DNA of 46,784 bases. It comes from a virus. Below the pieces are notes generated by a model. The model was not told the origin of the DNA. It did no database searches and saw nothing but the letters and a program-made list of their open reading frames with translations. Shown piece after piece: positions 6,885 through 13,614 of this stretch. The stretch is taken from positions 1-46,784 of IMG/VR virus record IMGVR_UViG_3300044821_000044; one strand, written 5' to 3'. The stretch's first letter is position 1, and each line of letters opens with the position of its first letter. Position numbers and translations under genes: made by a program.

Positions 6885-8087
6885 TCAAACTAGCCCCGGC
6901 TCCTGCGTCGGGATGAACTGGATCGGCGTCACCGCCTCCCCCTTGTGGTCTAGTGGCACCAGCCGCAGCTGCGGCTCCGACTGCGTCACCAGATCCTCGA
7001 TTGCTCCGTAGCTTTTCTTCAGAATTTTCTCCGCCTGAGTCGGCGAGACTATCTCGCGCGGCTCGTAAATTTTCGCCGGGTCCGCGAGCAGCTGCAGCGC
7101 TGCCTCGGCCTTCGCCTTGTCCGTCCACTGCCGGCGGCCCTTGTTGCCGTACACCAGCTTCTGACCATCCACGATAACACCCAGCTTCGCTCGGCGCAAG
7201 GCTTCGGCGCGAAAGTCACTGACCGCGGCCTCGATCTCATCGAGCTGCGCGTAGACAACGCCCAGGGACTTGTCGTCCAGCTCGTGACGCTTGATCAGCG
7301 GCTCGAACAGCGACATGATCCGCTTCGCGCGGGCGACGCACCGCCCCCGGACCTCGCAGTAGGTACACTGCTCCTCCCCGGCCACCAGGTGCTTCTGCGG
7401 ATCGAAGGGTACGGTCTCGTGGTAGATGTCGTACGCCAGCTTCGCAACGGGTCGCACCAGCGCCATGAAGGCTTCTAACTCCGCGCGGGTGTACGTCCAC
7501 TCGTCGTAGTGGTTCAGCTTCGGCTGGTGGATCACGAACCGGAACGCATTGAAGTCGCCGACGAGGCTGAACTCGATCATCGCGGCGCAGAGATAGATCA
7601 GCCCCTGGGTGTTGTCCCTCGCGTTGACGAGGAGGTAGCCGTCCTTGTAGTCGTGGACAGACAGCACGCCCTTGTGTAGCTGCTCGTTGACGACGGCGCC
7701 GCCCTCGGGGTACAGCTTGATGATGTCGGAGTGCCCCTCCTGGTCCGGGACACCGAGCACCGGCGTCGTGTTGAGGCGGTGCTCTACCAGCATCTCCCCC
7801 GGCTCCCGGTTGATCACGTTGACGCAGGAGCGGACACGGTCCAGGCGCTCCTCGTCGACCTTGAACGTGAAGGCCGGGTTCTCGCCGAAGGTAAGTTCTT
7901 TACCTAGCCAGCTGTCCAAGTTAAGCGAAGGGTGCTCAAGTTGCCACTCCAGCAGCCAGTGGGAGCAGGTCCCGCTGGCACTGTGCTCCTTATCCGGGTC
8001 CGGGACACCGCGCGAGAGGTAGAGCGCGCCGACGCAGCGAAGCCAGCGGGAGGAACCCGAGGGGGCTAAAATAGAATGTGAACTCAA
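6885..8087 (-). CDS. DUF2800 RecB/Cas4-like nuclease
   Basis: A 400-residue PD-(D/E)XK-type protein of the DUF2800 family, expected to trim DNA ends during phage replication or recombination. It shows an early HSILAPSGSSRWLRCVG segment, an invariant-looking GHSD, and the VHDYKDG motif with the catalytic Asp and Lys. A C-terminal cysteine cluster EQCTYCEVRGRC, with the early Cys, could hold an Fe-S cluster as in Cas4/AddB nucleases. The TTG at 8087 is preferred because GAGGTACGTGTC precedes it and the protein then starts like its relatives; a longer frame starts at 8108. It sits between DUF2815 and a small HExxH protein. Confidence 0.85.
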   Translation of the reverse strand: MSSHSILAPSGSSRWLRCVGALYLSRGVPDPDKEHSASGTCSHWLLEWQLEHPSLNLDSWLGKELTFGENPAFTFKVDEERLDRVRSCVNVINREPGEMLVEHRLNTTPVLGVPDQEGHSDIIKLYPEGGAVVNEQLHKGVLSVHDYKDGYLLVNARDNTQGLIYLCAAMIEFSLVGDFNAFRFVIHQPKLNHYDEWTYTRAELEAFMALVRPVAKLAYDIYHETVPFDPQKHLVAGEEQCTYCEVRGRCVARAKRIMSLFEPLIKRHELDDKSLGVVYAQLDEIEAAVSDFRAEALRRAKLGVIVDGQKLVYGNKGRRQWTDKAKAEAALQLLADPAKIYEPREIVSPTQAEKILKKSYGAIEDLVTQSEPQLRLVPLDHKGEAVTPIQFIPTQEPGLV

Positions 8088-8097
8088 GACACGTACC

Positions 8098-8505
8098 TCA
8101 CTTCGCAATCTCCCGCCGTAGGTCCTTCATCGCATCCCCCAGCGTCCGCGGCGGAACGTAGTTGTACAGCGGGGCCACCAGCCGCAGCGCGGTCGACAGC
8201 AGCAGCCGCGCGCTCGCGTTACGGTCGCTCCCCCGCTGGTGCTTGAACTCGGCGACGTGCGCCAGCAGCTCCTCGGTGTAGCGGAACTCCGAGTCGGTGA
8301 GATACCGGTCCCACCAGTAAATTGGTCCGGCATCTCTCTGCCGGTTGAGGTGAACCTCTTCATGCGCTATCAGCGCGGGCGGGATCACGTTGCCCGAAGG
8401 ATTATAGATGCGGTCACCGTACGCGAACACGACCCCGGGGTTCTCCGCTCGCGGGAACGCGACCTTGATCTGCTCGAAGTTCGGCGGTCGGTCGATAATT
8501 ATCAC
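8098..8505 (-). CDS. HExxH putative metallopeptidase-like protein
   Basis: A 135-residue protein that starts at GTG after GGAGGCTGAAGCT. It contains HEEVHLNRQ (about residues 48-56), an HExxH zinc motif, with a downstream Glu-rich helix (RYTEELLAHVAEF) that could provide a third ligand. Small phage proteins of this type resemble zincin-fold metallopeptidases, but their substrate is unknown. It precedes the DUF2800 nuclease by ten bases, so the two are probably translated together. Confidence 0.65.
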   Translation of the reverse strand: MIIIDRPPNFEQIKVAFPRAENPGVVFAYGDRIYNPSGNVIPPALIAHEEVHLNRQRDAGPIYWWDRYLTDSEFRYTEELLAHVAEFKHQRGSDRNASARLLLSTALRLVAPLYNYVPPRTLGDAMKDLRREIAK

Positions 8506-8606
8506 AGCTTCAGCCTCCTCCGGTTACCACGATCCGGTGCGCTTTGACGACCCTTGACCCCTATACGGGAAGTCCGGGAGCGCGGTGCCCCTTGCGGGAA
8601 CTCAGT

Positions 8607-9029
8607 TTAGACCAGTGACGCCTGCGCGACCTGTACCGCGGCTGCGTCCAGCTTCGCGATCTCTTCCTCGAACGCGTCGTACACCGCCTGATACTTCTCG
8701 GGCGGGAGGCCGACCGTGGTCGTGAGGCCGAACTTGCCGAGCAACGCCACCGCGGCGTCCCGGTTCTTCGCGGCGACCGCGAGGACCGCCTTGTTCACCT
8801 GGGCGATGGTGACGCTAGGGGCCGGGGGTGGGGTCGGCGCTGGCGCCGCCACAGGCTCCGCAGAGGCGGGTGCCGGTGACACAGGACTCGAAGCCGGTGC
8901 CGCCGCAGCGGCAGCTGCCGCCTTGCCTTTCCCCTTTTTTCCGGTCACCGCCTCCTCGACGGCGTCGACATCGGCCAGGAAGGCGTCGGCGAGCGCGTGC
9001 AGCGCAGCCGCAATCTTGGAATGGTTCAT
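8607..9029 (-). CDS. hypothetical protein with Ala/Pro linker
   Basis: A 140-residue protein in three parts: an N-terminal helical segment (1-30), a lysine then alanine/proline-rich linker (31-80), and a compact C-terminal helical domain beginning SVTIAQVNKAVLAVAAKNRD. The C-terminal domain resembles a small module repeatedly found in phage proteins beside replication genes and may mediate protein or nucleic-acid binding. The ribosome-binding site is AGGAGATCGAAGACA. The 101 bases between this gene and the next hold no obvious coding sequence. Confidence 0.65.
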   Translation of the reverse strand: MNHSKIAAALHALADAFLADVDAVEEAVTGKKGKGKAAAAAAAAPASSPVSPAPASAEPVAAPAPTPPPAPSVTIAQVNKAVLAVAAKNRDAAVALLGKFGLTTTVGLPPEKYQAVYDAFEEEIAKLDAAAVQVAQASLV

Positions 9030-9099
9030 TGTCTTCGATCTCCTAAAGTTGTGGAATCAGTACGTACACAATCAGAGGTAACAGAAAATCAGCCCTCGG

Positions 9100-9300
9100 T
9101 CAACACACCCCTCTCAGGCTCTCCGCGTAGTCCCGGGCGACCGCGAGCCAGGGGCTGCTGAACATGGTCGCCTTGTAGATGAAGGCCCGCTCGGCGGCCT
9201 CCACCTGCTGCCGCTCGGGCGGCGGCAGGCTCTCTAAGTAGGCGGCGAAGCGCCCGGAGCGCCCCTTACGCCAGGGATGGTTCTGCTTCGACATTCGCAT
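9100..9300 (-). CDS. hypothetical protein
   Basis: A 66-residue, mostly helical protein with a basic N-terminus ([20 protein letters not shown]). The ATG at 9300 lies seven bases after AAGGAAG. It overlaps the end of the upstream 55-residue gene by 35 bases. No family is recognised. Confidence 0.6.
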   Translation of the reverse strand: MRMSKQNHPWRKGRSGRFAAYLESLPPPERQQVEAAERAFIYKATMFSSPWLAVARDYAESLRGVC

Positions 9301-9433
9301 TGACTAGCTTCCTTCTGGTGACGTGGTTGATTTTGGAGTGTGCGTAGCGGTCCCCCAGCATCCGCCGGGTGCGGACCTGGGCGGCGTAGAGGCGGGCCTG
9401 CGCGTAGCGCTCGGCGAAGGTGAGGGCGTTCAT
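9266..9433 (-). CDS. 55-residue hypothetical protein
   Basis: A small basic, helical protein ([20 protein letters not shown], then [12 protein letters not shown]). It starts inside the stop codon of the serine recombinase (ATGA overlap), which supports real coupled translation. No function is recognised. Confidence 0.6.
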   Translation of the reverse strand: MNALTFAERYAQARLYAAQVRTRRMLGDRYAHSKINHVTRRKLVNANVEAEPSLA

Positions 9434-9960
9434 GCGTCACACTTCTGAGATCTGATCTTCGCCCACTTCACTCGGTTCGCCTCGTTGCCGGCGGTCGGGT
9501 TCGGGTTCTTGGGGCCCAGCTTCACACCCCGGGCCTTGAGCGCCGCGAGGGCGGCTTTGGTGCGCTGCGATATGAGATTCCGCTCCTTTTCTGCTAAAGC
9601 AGCGAACAAATGCAGCATAAACGGGTCAATATCGGCCCCCAGCTCGGCGACCAGGAACGGGACCTTGTGAACCATCAGCCCGCTGATGAAGTGGACGTCG
9701 CGGCTCAGGCGGTCCAGCTTGGAGACCAGGACGGGCCCCCCAAGCGCCTGAGAAGCCTCCAGCGCGGCGCGCAGCTGGGGGCGCTCCGTCAGGGTGTCCG
9801 AGATCCGTTTGCCTGACACGCTCTCGGAGAACCAGCCAGAGATGGTAATCCCCTCCCTCACCGCGAACGCCTCGATGGCGGCGCGCTGGGCCTCCAGCCC
9901 GAGACCGGACCTACCTTGTTCAGCTGTAGAAACTCTTGTGTACGCAACTGCCTGTTTCAT
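9430..9960 (-). CDS. small serine recombinase (resolvase family)
   Basis: A 176-residue protein with a resolvase N-terminal catalytic domain: [10 protein letters not shown] carries the nucleophilic serine (about residue 10), followed by [23 protein letters not shown] and [20 protein letters not shown]. The C-terminal DNA-binding part is short, ending in [11 protein letters not shown], so it is a small resolvase/invertase and not a large phage integrase. It could resolve genome multimers or invert or excise a segment, but no inverted crossover site was recognised nearby. The start at 9960 is the ATG before [10 protein letters not shown]. Confidence 0.9.
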   Translation of the reverse strand: MKQAVAYTRVSTAEQGRSGLGLEAQRAAIEAFAVREGITISGWFSESVSGKRISDTLTERPQLRAALEASQALGGPVLVSKLDRLSRDVHFISGLMVHKVPFLVAELGADIDPFMLHLFAALAEKERNLISQRTKAALAALKARGVKLGPKNPNPTAGNEANRVKWAKIRSQKCDA

Positions 9961-9962
9961 AA

Positions 9963-10289
9963 TCAGATTGCCCCGTATCGGCGGATGGTAGTGCGGATTC
10001 TGTGGCAATTGGAGCACACCAGATCGCACTTTGCAATCTCAATTCGAGATTTAGCCACCGGCTTGTTATAACCGTCGGAGAGGTTGAACATTTTCACTCC
10101 GCGTACGTGGTCGAAATCCATCACGCATGGCGGAAAGACTCCGCCGCAGTCGGTGCAGGGGCGGCTCTTCTCCGCTCGGATGAACGTAGTAAAGGCCGCC
10201 CGTAGCTTAGCCTGCGCTGCGGTCCGAGAACGCTTCAGATACGTGCGCCCGTTCGCAGTCTTCAACCACGCTTTACGATTCCAACTCAT
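9963..10289 (-). CDS. HNH endonuclease
   Basis: A 108-residue HNH protein. [18 protein letters not shown] provides the first zinc cysteine pair and the DH of the HNH motif, and [13 protein letters not shown] provides the second pair and the final His. The N-terminal third is basic and likely contacts DNA. Such small HNH genes are often mobile homing-type endonucleases in phages. The ATG overlaps the stop of the preceding gene (ATGA). Confidence 0.85.
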   Translation of the reverse strand: MSWNRKAWLKTANGRTYLKRSRTAAQAKLRAAFTTFIRAEKSRPCTDCGGVFPPCVMDFDHVRGVKMFNLSDGYNKPVAKSRIEIAKCDLVCSNCHRIRTTIRRYGAI

Positions 10290-10522
10290 CGGCGCTCCGG
10301 TACCAGCTCGAACCCGTGCCGCGTCGACCGGACGCGCGAGGAGCCCTTTGGCGGGAGGCCGGCGCGGGGCGCTATCTCCCGGGCGGCGCGCTCCTCGACC
10401 ATCAGCGAGAGCTGGCTCCCGGGGTCGACGGAGAGCGTGATCTCCTCGGTGTAGGTGCCGTTCGGTTGGATGATGCAGGTGGTCTCCACCTTGCAGCCTT
10501 GCGGAGTGAAGCGGACGGTCAC
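10286..10522 (-). CDS. hypothetical protein
   Basis: A 78-residue protein that starts with GTG, overlapping the upstream stop as GTGA. The first half is likely beta-strand-rich (CKVETTCIIQPNGTYTEEIT), and the second half is a basic helix and tail. No family is recognised. It is coupled on both sides within the operon. Confidence 0.6.
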   Translation of the reverse strand: MTVRFTPQGCKVETTCIIQPNGTYTEEITLSVDPGSQLSLMVEERAAREIAPRAGLPPKGSSRVRSTRHGFELVPERR

Positions 10523-10689
10523 AGCGACACCCCGTGATTATCCTCTACGGTCAGCTGCCGCAGCACCTGCTCCCGCTCTTCGGTAGACATTCCGGCCAGC
10601 ACGCTGTTGACGGCGTTGCCGCGTGGTAGCCCGCGCGCTTCCTTCTCCAGGATGCGGCGTACCAACCCTCTCGCTTCTTCGGTTGTCAT
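10519..10689 (-). CDS. 56-residue hypothetical protein
   Basis: A helical small protein beginning MTTEEARGLVRRILEKEARG. It has two acidic helix caps (TTEEAR and STEERE), a pattern seen in small phage regulators. It overlaps the next gene as GTGA and is followed by a polar tail. No family is recognised. Confidence 0.55.
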   Translation of the reverse strand: MTTEEARGLVRRILEKEARGLPRGNAVNSVLAGMSTEEREQVLRQLTVEDNHGVSL

Positions 10690-10690
10690 C

Positions 10691-10909
10691 TCAGCCTCCT
10701 ATCAGATCAAAGTTTCCAGTTGCAGGTTCCGATCGCTCCAGCAGATTCTGGAGCATGTTGCGGAAGTTGTCAAGCTCGCACTCCAGGGCGTAGTCGACGG
10801 TGGCAACCCCACAGTCCTGGAGTGCGTAGAGCAGGTACTGCATCGCCGGCCGCGAGAGGTCGATAGTCAGCTCGTGCTGGGTGAGGATGTTGAAGCGGGG
10901 CGCGGTCAT
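10691..10909 (-). CDS. hypothetical protein
   Basis: A 72-residue acidic, helical protein (SRPAMQYLLYALQDCGVATV, then ECELDNFRNMLQNLL). It is coupled to the HNH gene by an ATGA overlap. No family is recognised. Confidence 0.6.
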   Translation of the reverse strand: MTAPRFNILTQHELTIDLSRPAMQYLLYALQDCGVATVDYALECELDNFRNMLQNLLERSEPATGNFDLIGG

Positions 10910-11286
10910 AGTTTACCTTCGTACTGGGCGATCAACTCATGCGCCCACTTCAGTTTGTCAGATATTCGCTGTCCCATCGGCTGCGACGTGGACCACAACT
11001 CCAAATTTTCAATTCTGTTATCTTGCTTGTTGCCGTTCTTATGGTGAACCGTCTCATGCTTGAGGAGTTTTCGTCCAAGACGGCGTGCCATGATGTATCG
11101 GTGCTCAGCTTGATTTTTTCCGTCCCTGTACACTTTTCTATAGCCTTGGGTGTCTATGAACCCAGCACCGGCAGCGCGAGGCGGAGCATCCATAGGAGGG
11201 TAACCTTTGCGGCTACGCGCCCAGTGCATGGCGCACATACCTCTCGCCAAGTGAGGCTTAGAACACCATGAGCACGATCTAGCCAC
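10906..11286 (-). CDS. HNH homing-type endonuclease
   Basis: A 126-residue HNH_3-type endonuclease. The core is EHRYIMARRLGRKLLKHETV followed by HHKNGNKQDNRIENLELWS, giving the HH, Asn and final Asn/Leu pattern of phage HNH homing endonucleases. An N-terminal zinc knuckle (CSWCSKPHLARGMCAMH) precedes it. It is a second, unrelated HNH gene within one kilobase of the first, so this stretch has been invaded by mobile nucleases at least twice. The GTG start overlaps the upstream gene by eight bases. Confidence 0.88.
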   Translation of the reverse strand: MARSCSWCSKPHLARGMCAMHWARSRKGYPPMDAPPRAAGAGFIDTQGYRKVYRDGKNQAEHRYIMARRLGRKLLKHETVHHKNGNKQDNRIENLELWSTSQPMGQRISDKLKWAHELIAQYEGKL

Positions 11287-11488
11287 GCTTCTGAATCCCT
11301 GCTGCTTCCAGCTGCGTATAGGAAATAAAAAGTTGATTCAACCCGCGCGCTAGTGTTTCGTCGGTGACGTAGTAAGGGTCACCAACCCCCGCGTTGCAGA
11401 TAATCTGCCCGATACGCAGGTTCGGATAGCGCTCGACCAGGAGCGCCAGGGTCTCGATGGTCGTCTTGCGGAGCGCGACGCTATCCAT
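11279..11488 (-). CDS. hypothetical protein
   Basis: A 69-residue protein starting at the ATG at 11488, preceded by GAGGCGAAGC; a longer open frame up to 11524 lacks such a site. It has two helical parts around a GVGDPYYVTDE turn. It overlaps both neighbours by eight bases. No family is recognised. Confidence 0.6.
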   Translation of the reverse strand: MDSVALRKTTIETLALLVERYPNLRIGQIICNAGVGDPYYVTDETLARGLNQLFISYTQLEAAGIQKRG

Positions 11489-11714
11489 GCTTCGCCTCGG
11501 CATCAGACTGTGGCGGAACGGCATCCAAGCATTTGCAGTCGAACACCCAGCCGGGACCGTAGTTCGCAGTCTCCACGCGCTTCATCGGCTTCTTGCAGAC
11601 CAGGCACTGGTGATACGCCATTGGGTCGTCCATGCTCTGGTCCTGTTCGTCGTCGTCGCCCCAAGGCTCCGTTTGTGAATCTTCCCAGTCGTCCAGACCG
11701 TAATTAGTTTCCAT
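11481..11714 (-). CDS. zinc-finger hypothetical protein
   Basis: A 77-residue protein with a very acidic N-terminal third (residues 8-29) and a CLVCKKP knuckle plus a CKC pair further on, making a probable single zinc ribbon. The acidic part suggests a protein-protein role or DNA mimicry, but that is inference. It overlaps the next gene by eight bases. Confidence 0.6.
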   Translation of the reverse strand: METNYGLDDWEDSQTEPWGDDDEQDQSMDDPMAYHQCLVCKKPMKRVETANYGPGWVFDCKCLDAVPPQSDAEAKHG

Positions 11715-11949
11715 TCACCTCTCCGCTGGACTGTGAGCGCACGAACTCCTCGTGCGCCTCGCGGTAGTACCGGTGCCGGCGCTGCACCAGCTCCTGGTGG
11801 TGCTTGTGCTGGCGCGGTAGCCCGGGACCGAGCTGCGCGAGCACCAGCGCCTGGTCGCGCTTGTCGGCGGAGCGCGCGACCCGCTTCGCCTGGTTCATGC
11901 CGATGTTCATCGGCTTACCGCCGGGCTTGCTGACGTAGATGTATCGCAC
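11704..11949 (-). CDS. basic hypothetical protein
   Basis: An 81-residue strongly basic, helical protein. A GTG start at 11949 is preferred over the longer frame to 12045 because GCGAGGAGAGCTA lies before it and the GTG overlaps the preceding stop codon. The tail is rich in His, Gln and Arg (RQHKHHQELVQRRHRYYREA), compatible with nucleic-acid binding. No family is recognised. Confidence 0.6.
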   Translation of the reverse strand: MRYIYVSKPGGKPMNIGMNQAKRVARSADKRDQALVLAQLGPGLPRQHKHHQELVQRRHRYYREAHEEFVRSQSSGEVNGN

Positions 11950-12104
11950 TAGCTCTCCTCGCTGAATCCGTTGGTGTTGGTGTCGAACCAGTGTTTCTTC
12001 GGGCACGGTAACCAGCGCGCCGGCTCCGTGCCGGCGAACGTCCACAGGTCCATCTTGGGGTTCTCGCGCTTGTGGGCGATGTCTTCGAGGTACGCCTGTC
12101 TCAT
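11949..12104 (-). CDS. 51-residue hypothetical protein
   Basis: A small gene whose ATG overlaps the stop of a 12-codon leader ORF (ATGA). The product (MRQAYLEDIAHKRENPKMDL, then WTFAGTEPARWLPCPKKHWF) has several Trp and a PCPKKHW segment. It ends exactly where the next GTG start begins. No family is recognised. Confidence 0.55.
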   Translation of the reverse strand: MRQAYLEDIAHKRENPKMDLWTFAGTEPARWLPCPKKHWFDTNTNGFSEES

Positions 12105-12139
12105 AGCGCCAGGGCTACCAGTAGGGTCAATTTGCTCAT
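12101..12139 (-). CDS. 12-residue leader peptide
   Basis: A 13-codon frame (MSKLTLLVALAL) with a good ribosome-binding site (AGGAGAATCG) ends in an ATGA overlap with the next gene. The peptide is hydrophobic. It may serve mainly to load ribosomes for its neighbour. Confidence 0.4.
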   Translation of the reverse strand: MSKLTLLVALAL

Positions 12140-12201
12140 TCGATTCTCCTATTTGATGCGCAGGGGTTTCGGAAGCAAATCGCTGCCGATGTGTTTAAAT
12201 G

Positions 12202-12357
12202 TCACGCACGCCCCGCTTTGATGGCTTTTTGAACTTGACTCATGGCTTGCTCATGCGTGGCGCCAGCTTCGCGCGCTCTGCGGTATATATTTGCCTGTCG
12301 GCTGCTCAAACCTGAGAGGGAGTTCGCCTCGCGCGCCAACTTCATTTCATTTTCCAT
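12202..12357 (-). CDS. 51-residue helical hypothetical protein
   Basis: It starts at the ATG at 12357 after TGGAGAATCAA. The protein is a pair of helices, basic in the middle (SSRQANIYRRAREAGATHEQ). No family is recognised. About 60 non-coding bases separate it from the leader peptide downstream. Confidence 0.55.
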   Translation of the reverse strand: MENEMKLAREANSLSGLSSRQANIYRRAREAGATHEQAMSQVQKAIKAGRA

Positions 12358-12419
12358 TTGATTCTCCAGGTTCAAGTTACGTGCGGCCAGTATATACACC
12401 TCGCCCAGGGCCGCAAGAA

Positions 12420-12701
12420 CTATTTTTGCTGCGGTGCGTTAAGAGGGCCTTCAGCGAAGAGCTTCGCTGTCTCGGCCATCGCTGCTTTGATCTCTTTCTC
12501 GATCTTTACCTTCAGCGCCGCCTCGTACTCCTCCAGCCGCGCGATAACCGCCTCCGCCATATGCTTCAAGTTGATCTCACCCGTCACGTTCAAAAAGAAC
12601 GGGTTCGGGTGGCTGTTCACGCTCGACCCCGGGCCGCCCGCCTGCTGCAGCGACTGCTTGATCGCTCCGACTACCGTCATCACTTTCGCATCTACACTCA
12701 T
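12420..12701 (-). CDS. hypothetical protein
   Basis: A 93-residue protein from the ATG at 12701, preceded by CAGGAGAAGACGGC and overlapping the upstream stop (ATGA). The N-terminal half has a SSVNSHPNPFFLNVTGEI segment, and the second half is a long charged helix (ARLEEYEAALKVKIEKEI) suited to oligomerisation. No family is recognised. Confidence 0.6.
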   Translation of the reverse strand: MSVDAKVMTVVGAIKQSLQQAGGPGSSVNSHPNPFFLNVTGEINLKHMAEAVIARLEEYEAALKVKIEKEIKAAMAETAKLFAEGPLNAPQQK

Positions 12702-12796
12702 GCCGTCTTCTCCTGTTTGGTAAACCACTCGGGCCACTTAGCTTTGGCGTACTCCACCGGATCGAAGAGGTACGCGGGGATGTTGAACTGCACCAT
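12698..12796 (-). CDS. 32-residue small protein
   Basis: A 33-codon frame encodes MVQFNIPAYLFDPVEYAKAK then WPEWFTKQEKTA. It begins after GACGGGAAG and ends in an ATGA overlap with the following gene. Its aromatic, non-shadow composition suggests a true micro-protein. Confidence 0.5.
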   Translation of the reverse strand: MVQFNIPAYLFDPVEYAKAKWPEWFTKQEKTA

Positions 12797-12813
12797 CTTC
12801 CCGTCATACCCTC

Positions 12814-13614
12814 TCACGCATTGCCTGAGTCCCGTACCTGCTGCGCGATTGCGAGTTTTCTAGCTTCTGTATTCGCAACCGCTTCTCGGACCTCGTTGTC
12901 AGCGACAGACATACGGATCGGTATACCTGACGGCATAAAGCCCTCGAACCACATGCAGCGCCAGCATGGTGGGCATTCTTTTCCGTGACGAGGGGGTAAA
13001 TCCAGCTTGGCTATAACACGGTCTATCCATGACTCCTCTTTCGAGGCTTCCATATCAGACAGATCCTCGTCATCTGAATTGTAGTCCCCGCTCGACGACA
13101 GGCTAGAAGGCGTGTTTATCAAAATAGAGTACGTTGATGGGTCAGGTAGAAGTTCGCGGAGCCTCTTGATGGCGGCGCGGGATTGCTTGACGTCAACCTC
13201 TCTGATTCCCATATCAAGCATCTCTGCTTTCGTGTAACCCTGCATGGTGAGGGCGGCCACTCGCCGCTCCGGTCCATGTAGCTCGCGAACTATCGCCGCC
13301 GCTGAGTTTTCTGCGGCGACGATATTGTACGTGTCGTCTCTGCCGCGTATATAATCTAGAGACATATCCGACGGCGGTAACTCTTTGCGGCGCCATGACT
13401 CCCATGCGTGGCGAACTGCGTTCATAAACCATGTCTCCAGTGTAGTCGTCAAACTGTAATTATCGCGGTGCTCCCAGCACCACGCGATAGCGGCGGCAAT
13501 AATATCATCCCTGGTGGTTTCATGCACGTCTCGCATCTGTAAAAAACGGTGAGCGGTTTTCGCGCCCGCGCGGGCTAGCTGAATTATAAACACTTCGGCA
13601 GCGTTCTGTGTCAT
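12814..13614 (-). CDS. sigma-70-like transcription factor
   Basis: A 266-residue protein whose layout fits an ECF-type sigma factor. The N-terminal part (about 20-85) is a region-2-like helical bundle ending TWFMNAVRHAWESWRRKEL. The middle (about 120-165) is region-4-like: ELHGPERRVAALTMQGYTKA followed by EMLDMGIREVDVKQSRAAIK, a helix-turn-helix. A serine/acidic linker leads to a C-terminal CPPCWRC knuckle. Phage sigma factors redirect host RNA polymerase to later phage promoters; that role is inferred. It starts in an ATGA overlap with the primase stop. A different multi-helix DNA-binding protein cannot be excluded. Confidence 0.55.
   Translation of the reverse strand: MTQNAAEVFIIQLARAGAKTAHRFLQMRDVHETTRDDIIAAAIAWCWEHRDNYSLTTTLETWFMNAVRHAWESWRRKELPPSDMSLDYIRGRDDTYNIVAAENSAAAIVRELHGPERRVAALTMQGYTKAEMLDMGIREVDVKQSRAAIKRLRELLPDPSTYSILINTPSSLSSSGDYNSDDEDLSDMEASKEESWIDRVIAKLDLPPRHGKECPPCWRCMWFEGFMPSGIPIRMSVADNEVREAVANTEARKLAIAQQVRDSGNA

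Noticed and set aside
9430-9960. Serine recombinase as a phage integrase
   Set aside because: It is the small resolvase type, lacks the large C-terminal domain of serine integrases, and no att site or repressor was found.
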